64,000 nt of DNA from Rhipicephalus microplus (Eukaryota > Arthropoda > Arachnida > Ixodida > Ixodidae), in NCBI RefSeq assembly GCF_043290135.1, contig NC_134710.1:135306155-135370154 (forward strand), read 5' to 3'. Position 1 is the stretch's first letter. Every line of letters begins with the position of its first letter. The position numbers and the translations under genes are program-made. This document shows, one piece after another, positions 24,099-34,613 of this stretch. Below the pieces are notes generated by a model. The model saw only the letters and a program-made list of their open reading frames with translations. It made no database searches and was not told the DNA's origin.

Positions 24099-25160
24099 TC
24101 ATCGTCCGTAGAAAGGTTTTAAGCGAACCACATGGACGACTTCGGGCCGCGTGCGTCGTCGTGATGTACGGGAGTCCCCATCGGCGATCACTTCGTACGT
24201 TAATTGGCCAACACGTCGTAGAATCTGGTAGGGTCCGAAATAGCGTCGTAGAAGTTTCTCACTGAGTCCACGTCGTCGAATGGGAGTCCAAACCCACACA
24301 CGATCTCCAGGATGGTACTCGGCGTCTCGGCGTCGGAGATTGTAGCGTCCGGCATCCACCAGTTGCTGGTCCGTTATACGAGCTCGAGCTAGCTGGCGGG
24401 CCTCCTCCGCACGTTGGAGGTATCCTTGGACGTCGGCGTTGAGGTCGTCGTCTTCTACGTGCGGAAGCATGGCGTCGAGCATCGTAGTCGGCCGTCTTCT
24501 GTAGACGAGCTCGAACGGTGTCATCTGCGTGGTTTCTTGAATAGCCGTGTTGTACGCAAACGTGACGTACGGGAGGACTTCGTCCCACGTCTTATGTGCA
24601 ACGTCGACGTACATAGACAGCATATCCGCGATTGTCTTATTGAGCCGTTCCGTTAGTCCGTTCGTTTGGGGGTGGTACGCCGTCGTTCTTCGGTGATCTG
24701 TGTTGCTGTAGCGTAAGATTCCTTGCATGAGCTCCGCAGTGAAGGTCGTTCCGCGGTCCATGATTAGGACCTCAGGGGCTCCATGTCGCAGCACAATTTG
24801 GTTAATAAAGAACTTTGCAACTTCTTGTGCAGTTCCCCTAGGAAGAGCGGTGGTCTCTGCGTAGCGCGTCATGTAGTCTGTCGCTACGACAATCCATTTG
24901 TTCGCGGATCGGGATGTAGGGAACGGGCCCAGAAGGTCCATTCCGATCTGTTGGAAGGGCATCGTTGGGACGGCGATCGGCTGCAGAAGTCCGGCTGGTC
25001 TCGTCGGTGCTGTTTTTCGTCGCTGGCAGTCACGGCAGCTCCGGACGTAGTGGGTGACATCGGATGTAAGGCGGGGCCAGAAGTATTTCGCCTTGATTTT
25101 TGTAATCGTGCGAGCTGTTCCGAGATGTCCGGAAGACGGGTCGTCGTGGCACGCTTCCAA
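24099..25160 (-). pseudogene. Gypsy integrase domain
   Basis: This 353-codon frame starts inside the zinc domain. H and H come from HDDPSSGHLG and two Cys from CRDCQRRKT (residues 5-47), the HHCC finger of retroviral-type integrases. The DDE core follows: GMDLLGPFP (first Asp), IMDRGTTF (second Asp) and GLTERLNKTIADML (Glu). The region after about residue 270 (YHPGDRVWVWTP...FGPYQILRR) is the C-terminal GPY/F-like module that binds DNA. Integrase joins element cDNA to host DNA. The frame itself is complete, but it is cut from RT/RNase H by frameshifts near 25000-25500, so the polyprotein cannot be made. Confidence 0.92.
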
Positions 25161-26478
25161 AATTTCGTCACGAAGGTCTGCGGGGATGACAAGTAGATAA
25201 TTCGTTCTCTTCCGGGGTTGAAATTCTTCTTCACTAGGATAGATTTTTTGAGGCTGAATGCTGGTAAGTTGCGCTTGAACGCCCTAGGCACGGTGACGTT
25301 GCGTCCTTCGAGGTAGTCGATCATGGCGCGGAGGTCAGGGTCGGCACGCTGCTGGGCGGCTAGGTCGCTCTCTGTCACGACTCCGAAGAACGCGCTGTCT
25401 TCATCGGAGTCCTGTGGTGGTGGGTCGATGGGGGTGCGGGACAGGCAGTCGGCGTCGGAGTGTTTCCTGCCGGATTTGTAGAATATTGTAACGTCAAACT
25501 CTTGTAGGCGCAAGCTCCACCGCCCAGACGGCCAGAGGGGTCCTTCAACTTGGCAAGCCAACACAGCGCATGATGGTCTGTCACAACCTTAAACGGTCCA
25601 CCATAGATGTATGGGCGAAATTTTGAAATGGCCCATATGATAGCCAGGCACTCTTTCTCGGAGGCAGAGTAGTTTCTCTCCTCCTTCGACAGACCACGGC
25701 TTGCATAGGCGATTACCTTTTCGTAACCGCTTTGCTTTTGGACGAGGACGGCACCCAAACCGATATCACTGGCGTCCGTGTGCATTTCCGTTTCGGCGTT
25801 TTCGTCGATATGAGTGAGCACGGGTGGGTTTTGCAGGCGTTGTTGCAGCTCGCAGAATGCCTTTTCTTGGTCGTTTTCCCAGCTGAAAGGGGTGCTTTCT
25901 TTCGTCAGGCGCGTGAGTGGCTCTGCAATGCGTGCGAAGTTTGCGACGAAGCGCCGGTAGTATGCGCACAGTCCGAGAAACCTTCGCACACTCTTCTTAT
26001 CTTTCGGCCTTGGGAAGTTCGCAATGGCTGATGTTTTTGCCGGGTCAGGTAGGACTCCCGCGGCGTTCACGACGTGACCCAAGAACTTGAGTTCCTCGTA
26101 CGCGAAACGGCACTTCTCAGGCTTCAGCGCTAACCCCGACGTACGAATGGCCTCGAGTACAGATTCCAACCTTGTGAGGTGTTCGTCGAAAGTCCGGGCG
26201 AATACGACAACGTCGTCGAGGTATACGAGGCAAGTGTGCCACTTCAGGCCTGCTAGCACAGTGTCCATGACTCTCTGAAACGTTGCGGGCGCCATGCACA
26301 GCCCAAACGGCATCACCTTGAACTCGTATAGACCGTCCGGCGTTATAAATGCAGTCTTCTCTCGGTATCTCTCGTCCACTTCAATTTGCCAGTAGCCGGT
26401 CTTCAGATCCATGGATGAGAAGTACTTGGCGTGGCAGAGGTGGTCGAGGGCGTCGTCGATTCGAGGCAGGGGGTACAC
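24884..26478 (-). pseudogene. Gypsy reverse transcriptase and RNase H
   Basis: The main frame (25375-26478) begins YPLPRIDDALDHL and carries FSSMDLKTGYWQI (motif A Asp), MPFGLCMAPATFQRVM (motif B) and LVYLDDVVVFA (motif C, Y-L-D-D). An RNase H domain follows: TDASDIGLGAVLVQ and SEKECLAIIW, then FKVVTDHHAL. At about 25540 the reading moves to another frame (24884-25564: LQEFDVTIFYKSGRKHSDADCLSR), a frameshift at a GGCC-rich run. Another shift near 25000 leads into integrase. Upstream the VDYRRLNK block has a stop in place of Tyr (near 26513). Catalytic residues survive but the chain is broken in at least three places. Confidence 0.93.
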
Positions 26479-26525
26479 GTCCTTTTTGGTGATTTTGTTT
26501 AGTCTCCGTTAGTCAACGCAGAATC

Positions 26526-27380
26526 TTAAAGTGCCATCTTTTTTTTCACGAGTACAACCAGCGCAGCCCACGGACTTTTTGATGGCTGTATTATGTCGTC
26601 GCTGAGCATGTCATCAACTTGAGTCCGGATGGCTTCGCGCTCGTGTGAAGAAACGCGGTACGGTGACTGTCTGGTAGGTCCGGCTCCATCTTCGGTTATT
26701 ATCCGGTGCTTCACCAAAGGTGTCTGACGTAACTTCGAGTTCGAGGAAAAACACCCGCTGTAGCGACGGAGCAACTCCAGTAATCTGTCCCGATTTTCTT
26801 GTGACAGCGCCGGGTTCGCGTCGAAAGGATGTGGCAGCCTGGAAGCATCTGCGCGTGCGCGTTCAAAGATGGCGACCGCGATCACTTGACTCGCTTCTTG
26901 CGTTTCTTCGAGGAACGCAATTGCAGCGCCCTTGTTTAGATGCTGGTACTCCTCGGTGAAATTGGTGACCAAAACGTGGGATCTGCATTGCTTAAACCTC
27001 GCAATGCCTCTTGCGACAGACACACCACGGTCTAAAAGCAACCTTTGGTCAGTCTCCACGATAGCGTCGACGTCAGGAGCAGCACCTTCACAAAAGACAG
27101 CGATCATCAAGCTTGCGCGGGGTGGCAGGGTGACGTGATCGTTGGCGATTCTTACAGCAGCACGGTGTCCGAGGTTCGGCTGCGGCGTCATGGAGTGATC
27201 GGAAGAAAACGTTATCGACCTGGTCTGCAGATCAAATATTCGCCATGGTCTGTCAAAAAGTCCATTCCGAGAATTACGTCGCGGGAGCAGTTAGGCAAAA
27301 TGACGAACTCCGCAGGGTACGTAGTGCCGTCTATGGTGACGCGCGATGTGCACATTTCACTTGGGGTCACGAAGTGGCCT
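26526..27380 (-). pseudogene. Gypsy protease C-terminal half and RT fingers
   Basis: From the right: GHFVTPSEMCTSRVTIDG and VILPNCSRDVILGMDFL (27200-27375) are the second half of the aspartic protease, with the I-L-G-M-D-F-L block. A frameshift near 27237 follows. Then comes a 221-codon frame (26526-27191) with VKHRIITEDGAGPTRQSPYR and QVDDMLSDDIIQPSKSPWA, the RT fingers entry. It ends at a run of A on the coding strand (VKKKMAL, near 26535), a one-base shift that should read V-K-K-K-D-G-T. The first half of the protease lies across the SINE at 27651-27897. Confidence 0.88.
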
Positions 27381-27393
27381 CCTGCTGTGCGTA

Positions 27394-27637
27394 GCCCCGC
27401 CGCGGTGGTCTAGTGGCTAAGGTACTCGGCTGCTGACCCGCATGGCGCGGGTTCGAATCCCGGCTGCGGCGGCTGCATTTCCGATGGAGGCGGAAATGTT
27501 GTAGGCCCGTGTGCTCAGATTTGGGTGCACGTTAAAGAACCCCAGGTGGTCGAAATTTCCGGAGCCCTCCACTACGGCGTCTCTCATAATCATGAAGTGG
27601 TTTTGGGACGTTAAGCCCCACATATCAATCAATCAAG
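27394..27637 (+). repeat. Ruka-like SINE inserted in Gypsy protease
   Basis: 244 bp. The tRNA-like head has an A box (tggctaaggtac) and B box (ggttcgaatcc), followed by a conserved body ('gtgcacgttaaagaacc', 'ccactacggcgtctctcataatcat', 'gtggttttgggacgttaagcccc') and tail (atatcaatcaatcaa). A perfect 13-bp target duplication, cctgctgtgcgta, flanks it at 27381-27393 and 27638-27650. It splits the protease between TAG and GHF. Ruka is the tick SINE family I recall; the assignment is by likeness. Confidence 0.9.
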
Positions 27638-27650
27638 CCTGCTGTGCGTA

Positions 27651-27897
27651 TGTGCGGACCGTCCCATCTGGTCGTAACTTTCTTTAGCTTGGACGCGAAT
27701 GACCCACTCATGACCGAGTAGTCGGCTCCCGTGTCGATGAGGGCGACTACGTCAAGGCCGTCGATGGACAACTGGACGTCGAATGCCGCTTTCCTCGAAT
27801 TTCGGGTGCGTCGGGGCGTCGTATCGTGGCTTGCACGTGTTGATGGTCGGCCACTATGCGTCGTCATCGTCGTCTTCTCACCGGCAGGCTTCGTCAT
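27651..27897 (-). pseudogene. Gypsy aspartic protease N-terminal half
   Basis: The frame has FDVQLSIDGLDVVALIDTGADYSVMSGSF, where D-T-G-A is the catalytic triplet of retroviral-type aspartic proteases, which cut Gag-Pol into working parts. It ends after IRTAG where the SINE interrupts. The basic, Thr-rich stretch before it (GRPSTRASHDTTPRRTR) is the gag-protease linker. Confidence 0.88.
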
Positions 27898-28167
27898 TTC
27901 GGGTACGCGTCGCGCAGCGTAGCTGTCGTCGTTTTCGGGGGTCTCGTCAGGGTGTCGTCGGGTCGTCGGGATGAGGGCATGTCGTGAATCACGGTCTTGC
28001 GTCGTTGGAGGGTTTTCATTTTCTCGCCGTTGTGCAACTTCACCTCCAGAAGTTGCTGCTTTTAGTTTCCCCCTCGTGGGCTGGGGGACCTTCCACGGGC
28101 GAAGTCAGCATTGCTGCGACGGTTGGGGGATTGGTACGGGTAAGGCGATGGCGAACGGTTGAAACGG
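27898..28167 (-). pseudogene. Gypsy gag-protease linker
   Basis: Serine/proline-rich coding remnants between the zinc knuckle (across PLE2) and the protease. The right end, ggttgaaacgg (28157-28167), is the left copy of the PLE2 target duplication. Confidence 0.6.
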
Positions 28168-28337
28168 TTGTAGCACCGAAAGGCGGGCGAGTTGGAACTT
28201 ATCCATAGTGGGCAGCGCACAAAAGGAAACACACAAGAGAAGGAATCAGGACAAGCGCTGGTCTAACAACTGAAAGTTTTATTTGAAAGAAAGCATATAT
28301 ATACATGTGTACACAGAAAATCAAGTGCTACGCAAGA

Positions 28338-29162
28338 TTACTTCCGATCAATGAAACCAATCTCCTGTTCAGATAAAGAAACAGATGGCTGGCTAACGCA
28401 AATGCCAATACTCTTCGCCATGTGGTAAGCCTCAGCAATCTCACGTGTCCTTTGATTATGATGGCGGTCGATGATTGCGGTTTGCTCAAAAGAAGGAATA
28501 CAACCGCAATCGCGGCAATGGCTGGCGAGGTGAGACAGAACCCCACCCTTTAAAGAATTTTCATGCTCCCGTAGCCTAATATTAATACATCTACCGGTCT
28601 GTCCTATGCAGACACTCCCGCACGAGCAAGGAATTTTATAGACTACCCCGGTCGAACATGCGGTATACTTCTTAACGTGCTTGATTGAACAAGTGTTATC
28701 AACCGCCCTCGTAATTCCCTTAACGCGTCTATGAATCTTGCCACATAAGCTACCCAATTTATTCCCACTTGAAAAAACAACGTCAACCCCATACTGCCCC
28801 CCAACTTTCTTTAATCTATGTGAAATGGAATGTACATAGGGAATCACTGCAAAACGCTTTTGCTCGCGTTGAGAGGTTGCTGGTTGGTTGGTGGGCTGCG
28901 CGTTACTATTTACTTTCTTTAGCAAACGCTCGGAAGCAGAAACGAGAAAGGCGGTGGGAAAACCCGCTGTCTTAAGCCGATCACACTGATTACGAAAGCT
29001 TTCCTCTGTGGCATGGAAACAAGATTTTGCGACAGCTGCGTGAAGGCATGAAGTGACTATACCATTTTTTACCAGTTTAGAATGAGCAGATTTAAAGTTT
29101 AGGAGGGGTTTAGCCGACCTGGGAGCGTATAACCAACAGACATGCGCATCCTGGAATCGCAA
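28338..29162 (-). pseudogene. PLE2 antisense copy: RT C-terminus and GIY-YIG endonuclease
   Basis: This 274-codon frame matches residues 97-370 of the sense copy throughout, from RFQDAHVCWLY to QEIGFIDRK, including the GIY-YIG block. It is truncated at 29200, before RT motif C, so no polymerase core is present. It corresponds to the upstream inverted partial copy (pseudo-LTR) known from Penelope-like elements. Confidence 0.9.
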
Positions 29163-29209
29163 TGTTAGGTCAAGGAACTGAAGCTCATTCTTTTCATTGG
29201 ATTTGTTTG

Positions 29210-30309
29210 TTCAGGCCTCAGGTGTATGCATAGGTTCCAGAGTTGCCCCGGTCCTAAGTGACATATTGTTGAGTAGAATTGATCGCGATCTAGAAAGAGA
29301 TTTTGAGGGTTGGGGGACTCGTATATTTAGGTATGTGGATGATTACTTGGTTTTTTTGGATAGTGTTAGTAGCTTACATGATAAGGTGAACATTCTCAAG
29401 GCATTTAGGGAAAGGGGGCAGGGTCTTCAGTTTACGTGTGAAGTTCCCAATGAAAAGAATGAGCTTCAGTTCCTTGACCTAACATTGCGATTCCAGGATG
29501 CGCATGTCTGTTGGTTATACGCTCCCAGGTCGGCTAAACCCCTCCTAAACTTTAAATCTGCTCATTCTAAACTGGTAAAAAATGGTATAGTCACTTCATG
29601 CCTTCACGCAGCTGTCGCAAAATCTTGTTTCCATGCCACAGAGGAAAGCTTTCGTAATCAGTGTGATCGGCTTAAGACAGCGGGTTTTCCCACCGCCTTT
29701 CTCGTTTCTGCTTCCGAGCGTTTGCTAAAGAAAGTAAATAGTAACGCGCAGCCCACCAACCAACCAGCAACCTCTCAACGCGAGCAAAAGCGTTTTGCAG
29801 TGATTCCCTATGTACATTCCATTTCACATAGATTAAAGAAAGTTGGGGGGCAGTATGGGGTTGACGTTGTTTTTTCAAGTGGGAATAAATTGGGTAGCTT
29901 ATGTGGCAAGATTCATAGACGCGTTAAGGGAATTACGAGGGCGGTTGATAACACTTGTTCAATCAAGCACGTTAAGAAGTATACCGCATGTTCGACCGGG
30001 GTAGTCTATAAAATTCCTTGCTCGTGCGGGAGTGTCTGCATAGGACAGACCGGTAGATGTATTAATATTAGGCTACGGGAGCATGAAAATTCTTTAAAGG
30101 GTGGGGTTCTGTCTCACCTCGCCAGCCATTGCCGCGATTGCGGTTGTATTCCTTCTTTTGAGCAAACCGCAATCATCGACCGCCATCATAATCAAAGGAC
30201 ACGTGAGATTGCTGAGGCTTACCACATGGCGAAGAGTATTGGCATTTGCGTTAGCCAGCCATCTGTTTCTTTATCTGAACAGGAGATTGGTTTCATTGAT
30301 CGGAAGTAA
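29210..30309 (+). pseudogene. PLE2 sense copy: partial RT plus GIY-YIG endonuclease
   Basis: Coding likeness starts at ASGVCIGSRVAPVLSDILL (RT motif B) and runs through FRYVDDYLVFL (motif C, Y-V-D-D, residues 46-49 of the open frame) and the thumb. It ends with a GIY-YIG endonuclease: GVVYKIPC (268-275), CIGQTGR (281-287) and RLREH (292-296), then the stop at 30309. Penelope-like elements pair this RT with a GIY-YIG nuclease that nicks the target. Everything before motif B is missing, so it cannot act alone, yet the remaining 360 codons carry no stop. AATAAA follows at about 30364, then a 3' end 'cagttgttag.ccagcgcttgtcctg'. Confidence 0.93.
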
Positions 30310-30454
30310 TCTTGCGTAGCACTTGATTTTCTGTGTACACATGTATATATATGCTTTCTTTCAAATAAAACTTTCAGTTGTTAGACCAGCGCTTGTCCTG
30401 ATTCCTTCTCTTGTGTGTTTCCTTTTGTGCGCTGCCCACTATGGGTTGAAACGG

Positions 30455-30693
30455 GATGGTCCACGGCAGGTGTTCGACAGGTATTCTTCGATCTCAAATG
30501 GGCGCTGGCCGGCTCGCGGGCGGGGTGCGTCGACGGAGAACCCACGCAAACCCAGCCTCTTGTACGGGCAGCGGCGGTAGACGTGGTCGGCCTCTCCGCA
30601 GTGGTAGCACAGCGGACGATTATCTGGCGTTCGCCACACCTCGGTCTTCCTGGGCGCCTGGTTTCGGGTTACAGGGGGTCGGGCGGGCGACAT
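30455..30693 (-). pseudogene. Gypsy Gag zinc knuckle
   Basis: It holds CYHCGEADHVYRRC, an exact C-x2-C-x4-H-x4-C knuckle that binds element RNA, followed by basic residues (PYKRLGLRGF). It is one frameshift away from the gag frame to its right and is cut at its C-terminal side by PLE2. Confidence 0.9.
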
Positions 30694-30774
30694 TGGGCGG
30701 CGGTACGGCGGGGCCTCTTGATAACGGGTTGGGACGGGTCGGGGTCGACGAGCAGCAGCGGACTAGGTCATCGC

Positions 30775-31548
30775 TTATGGTTCGCAAGATGCTTCCGACG
30801 GCGTGGAATTCCCCAGTGCTTGCTGAACCTCCTCGCGGACGACGTCAGTGAGGGAGGCGACTTGGGGCTGCAGCGTTGCTGGGAACAATTTCCTCAGTTC
30901 CTCGCGAACGGCGGCGCGGATGGTCTCCCGCAAGTCTTCCGTCGCCAATCCAGGGGCGTTTACCGGGTTCACCGAAAGGGTGTTGAGTGGTCTATCGTAT
31001 TGCCGCGAACGCATATCCAAGGTCCTCTCGATCATCGAAGCCTCGGTGACGAACTCAGCGACGGTCTTAGGGGGGCTGCGGATGAGTCCAGCGAAGAGCT
31101 CTTGTTTAACTCCCCGCATCAGAAAGCGCACCTTCTTTTCTTCTGCCATTTCGGGGTCAGCTCTCCGGAACAGCATCTTCATCTCCTCAGCGAACAGTAC
31201 AACACCTTCGTTAGGGTGTTGCACTCGCGTTTCCAACAAAAGGGTGGCTCTTTCTTTCCGCACAACCGTAGCGAATGTTTTGAGGAATTCGCTCTTAAAG
31301 ACAGTCAAGTCGGTTAGGGAGCCTTCATGGTTCTCAAACCACGTTCGAGCTGCATCCTCCAAATAGAAGAAGACATGACGAAAAGTTTCTTCGTCATCAC
31401 ACCTGTTAAAGATGCGGATGTGCTCCAGCTTCTCCAGCCACTCTTCCGGGTCTTCACCAGGAGATCTTCGGAATGATGGGGGCTCACGAGGTTGTTGCAG
31501 AACGACGGGAGAGTTGGTAGCGCTGGTCATGGTGACTGCGTTGATCAT
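30775..31548 (-). pseudogene. Gypsy Gag, capsid-like region
   Basis: An open frame of 257 codons carries a retrotransposon Gag domain: PEEWLEKLEHIRIFNRCDDEETFRHVFFYLEDAARTWF, then FKSEFLKTF and a helical C-terminal half. Gag forms the particle in which reverse transcription takes place. A frameshift between 30693 and 30775 separates it from its knuckle. The start ATG is about 150 bases inside the 5' LTR, a normal leader length for such elements. Confidence 0.88.
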
Positions 31549-31695
31549 CGTGGTTTTTACGTCTTCTTTCCTTTTTTTATCCGGGAGCGGTCCAAACTCT
31601 GGCTGAAGGCCTTGCTGTCAGCGGCTGACACGAGTTGGGCGTGCTTGTCGGCTTGGCAATGGCTTAGGGTTCATGTGCCCCGCACCTCCACCAGA

Positions 31696-32145
31696 TGTCA
31701 CGCAGCAAAGGACGACGCAGTTGTCTATGAGGAAAACAAGTTTATTGGAGCGAACCTGTGCTCCCCTAACAACTGAAAAAAATACACAGGTGGTGAAGCA
31801 GCGGCCAACAAAAGGGCGGGCACGCTAGTGAGCGTCGGCGATCGAATGACGCGGCATCGGCTGTGCGGGAATTTATATCCCTCGGCGCGAGGGTTTCTCG
31901 AATAGTCGAATTGTATCGAGAACGCCGTGATAGCGTTTGTTAGAAACGAACAGCGCCTCTAACAAAGAACGCTTGAAGCGTTGTTTCTATCGAACAACGC
32001 CTGTAGCGTTGTTCGATAGCGTTTGTTCGAAACGCTGTGGTAGCATTTGTTCGAAACGCTGTGAAAACGGCGATAGCACAGGCCGGCGCAGCCAGGCCGA
32101 AAAAACAAAACACAAATGAACGAACCCAATGCATGGTTCGCGGCA
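31696..32145 (-). repeat. Gypsy 5' LTR
   Basis: 450 bp, TG...CA, pairing with 23559-24017. The coding-strand end is followed after two bases by TGGTGGAGGTGCGGGG, a probable primer-binding site for a tRNA ending CACCTCCACCA. Confidence 0.9.
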
Positions 32146-32149
32146 ATAT

Positions 32150-33510
32150 ACAGGACACATTGTGCGCACACACACCAAAGAAGGCCAACAGCATACATTA
32201 TCAAAACGTACAGTTAATCAATGTCATAGCCTTAGAGCGATAAACTGAAGTTCGCTTGGTAACAACGAAATTGAAGGGGCGCTTACACAGTGATCTTTAT
32301 TTTTTTTCAATGAAAAAGGCTTCTAACACTTCACAGGCAGTTTTACTTGCGCTTCTGCCCAGAATCTTCGTTTCAGAAAATCGTGCGTCCCAACCACACG
32401 AGATGACATGCGCAACCAGGTGCGCATACTTGTCATCTCTTTTCGTTCATTTTTGCGCGTGTTCCCTTAACCGGTCATTGATACACCGTTCGGTTTGGCC
32501 AATGTTCACTTTTGCGCAGGATAAGGGTATGGAGTACACAACCCCCATGGAACACTTAACAAAGGCCCTCTCATGTTTCTTCTGACAGCCGCGCTTCTTT
32601 CTATCGCACACACTTTGGCACAGTCTTCCAACTTTTTCTGGTGCAGAAAACACCATCGGTACGCCGTGCCTGGCCGCGACTTTCCTAAGGTTGTGCGAGA
32701 CCTTATGGATATATGGCACAACTTGTGGCCTAATCCTTAAGGGCTGGGTAGCAGTCATCCCTTCCTGTGGTCCACGTTTAAACTTCTGCAGAAGTGATTC
32801 AGTAACGGCCGTAATGACCAATCGAGGGAACCCAGCAGCCTCTAGTCGGCTCACCTGATTAAGGAAACTAAGTTTCATGCTGTGTGGGCACGACCTTTTT
32901 AGCGCTGATTCTAGGCAAAGAGACGCAACGCCCCTCTTCACAATCTTTGAGTGGGAAGAATCGTACGGCAACAGCTGCTTCTCAACACGAGGATGATAAG
33001 ACAAGCAAATATGCTCATCGTTCCACGTGAGGCTCAAGTCTAAAAACTGCAGACAAGCTTCTTGAGGCAATTCGACAGTAAAGGAAAGCCCTCGTCCTAG
33101 TCTTATAAAAACGTTTAAAATAAAATCAGGGGATGTAAGGTCACCCTGTTTATCTAAAAGAATTTAAAAAAGGTCAACGTACCTAAAAACCTTTAAAACC
33201 TTCCCCCCTTTAAAAGCATTGTCCAAATCTCTATCTACATCCGCTAAAAAATATCGCAAAGGACCGGGGCGACAAAGAAATCAATGCAGATTCCTTGCCG
33301 CTGAAGAAAGGGCTTTTCGTCAACCATAATAAAAGTTGCATTCAGATAAAATTCTAAAAGCGATAAAAAATTGTCTACATTAACGCCCGCGTCATTGATA
33401 AAATCGACGTCACCAATCTCTGCTATGCAGGATTTTACAGAGGCTAGGAGCTTGTCATGCGGCACGGAATAATACAGATCTACAACATCCACTGAAAACG
33501 ACGAAAAGCT
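32150..33510 (-). pseudogene. PLE1 antisense copy: RT and GIY-YIG endonuclease
   Basis: It reads leftward: DVVDLYYSVPHDKLL (RT motif A), FLQRQGICIDFFVAPVLCDIF (motif B, with Gly-Ser replaced by Asp-Phe), then a damaged motif C (FRYVD then a shift near 33175). Next comes a 207-codon frame (32447-33070) with QFLDLSLTWNDEHIC and the GIY-YIG block GVVYSIPLSCAKVNIGQTERC / DRLREH. A stop follows soon after, where the sense copy stays open. The 3' end is split by the Gypsy element; its last 125 bases lie at 23434-23558. It reaches further 5' than the sense copy, to about 33505. Confidence 0.88.
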
Positions 33511-33511
33511 G

Positions 33512-34613
33512 GTTGACGAAAAGCCCTTTCTTCAGCGGCAAGGAATCTGCATTGGTTCCTGTGTCGCCCCGGTCCTTCGCGATATTTTTTTAGCGGATGT
33601 AGATAGGGATTTGGACAATGCTTTTAAAGGGGGGAAGGTTTTAAAAGTTTTTAGGTACGTTGAGGATTTTTTTAATTCATTTAGATAAACAGGGTGACCT
33701 TACATCCCCTGATTTTATTTTAAACGTTTTTATAAGACTAGGACGAAGGCTTTCCTTTACTGTCGAATTGCCTCAAGAAGCTTGTCTGCAGTTTTTAGAC
33801 CTAAGCCGCACGTGGAACGATGAGCATATTTGCTGGTCTTATCATCCTCGTGTTGAGAAGCAGCTGTTCCCGTACGATTCTGCCCACTCAAAGATTGTGA
33901 AGAGGGGTGTTGCGTCTCTTTTCTTACAATCAGCGCTAAAAAGGTCGTGCCCACACAGCATGAAACTTAGTGTCCTTAATCAGGTGAGCCGACTAGAGGC
34001 TGCTGGGTTCCCTCGATCGGTCATTACGGCCGTTGCTGATTCACTTCTGCAGAAGTTTACACGTGGAACACGGGAAGCGATGACTACTACCCAGCCCTTA
34101 AGGATTTGGCCACAAGTTGTGCCATATATCAATAAGGTCTCGCACAGCCTTAAGAAAGTCGCGGCCAGGCACGGCGTACCAATGGTGTTTTCCGCACCAG
34201 AAAAAATTGGAAGACTGTGCCAAAGTGTGTGCGATAGAAAGAAGCGCGGCTGTCAAAATAAACATGAGAGGGCCTTTGTTAAGTGTTCCATGGGGGTTGT
34301 GTACTCCATACCCTTATCCTGCGGAAAAGTGAACATTGGCCAAACCGAACGGTGTATTAATGACCGATTAAGGGAACACGCCCAAAAATTAACGAGAAGA
34401 GATGACAAGTATACGACCCTGGTTGCGCATGTCAACTCGTTTGGTTGTGACGTACGATTTTCTGAAACGAAAATTCTGGGCAGAAGCGCAAGTAAAACTG
34501 CACGTGAAGTGTTAGAAGCCTTTTTCATTGAAAAAAATAAAGATCACTGTGTAAGCGCCCCTTTAATTTCGTTGTTACCAAGCGAACTTCAGTTTATCGC
34601 TCTAAGGCTATGA
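33512..34613 (+). pseudogene. PLE1 sense copy: partial RT and GIY-YIG endonuclease
   Basis: Motif B is intact (LQRQGICIGSCVAPVL, 33535-33582). Motif C reads YVED instead of Y-V-D-D and is followed by a frameshift near 33670, so polymerase activity is lost. From 33660 an open frame of 317 codons carries the thumb and a GIY-YIG nuclease (GVVYSIPLSCGKVNIGQTERC, NDRLREH) to the stop at 34613. The 3' UTR ends with gaataaatcagttg...gagcgctg, close to the PLE2 end (aataaaactttcagttg...agcgct), so the two families share terminal signals. Confidence 0.88.

Larger units (their letters stand above)
28168..30444. mobile_element. PLE2: Penelope-like inverted dimer inside Gypsy
   Basis: The flanks repeat gttgaaacgg (28158-28167; 30445-30454), a 10-bp target duplication. 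Inside come a 35-bp tail (28168-28202), an antisense copy (28203-29200), a unique centre (29201-29446) and a sense copy whose last 998 bases (29447-30444) mirror the antisense arm. The two arms appear identical in translation over 274 residues, with matching shadow frames. The insertion splits the Gypsy gag region just past the CCHC knuckle. Identical arms point to a recent event, gene conversion between arms, or an assembly artefact. Confidence 0.88.
23559..32145 (-). mobile_element. Gypsy (Ty3-like) LTR retrotransposon, inactive
   Basis: Two LTRs (23559-24017 and 31696-32145) begin TG and end CA and flank gag, protease, RT, RNase H and integrase in Gypsy order on the minus strand. The flanks repeat atat (23555-23558 and 32146-32149), a 4-bp target duplication. 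It is confirmed by the uninterrupted site in the sense PLE1 copy near 34689. A G-run (on the minus strand) before the left LTR fits a polypurine tract. A TGGTGGAGGTGCGGGG string two bases inside the right LTR fits a tRNA primer site. Removing PLE2 and the SINE leaves about 6 kb, normal for Gypsy. Coding lesions are listed under its parts. Confidence 0.93.

Noticed and set aside
27394..27480. A true tRNA gene
   Set aside because: A and B boxes are present, but the sequence continues into a body and tail repeated many times in the window with target duplications. It is a SINE head. The same applies to 38010, 54844, 19484, 41657, 51481 and 61663.
30415..31366. Plus-strand open frames of 170-300 codons across the Gypsy gag
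   Set aside because: They are shadows; the minus strand encodes recognisable Gag and a CCHC knuckle.
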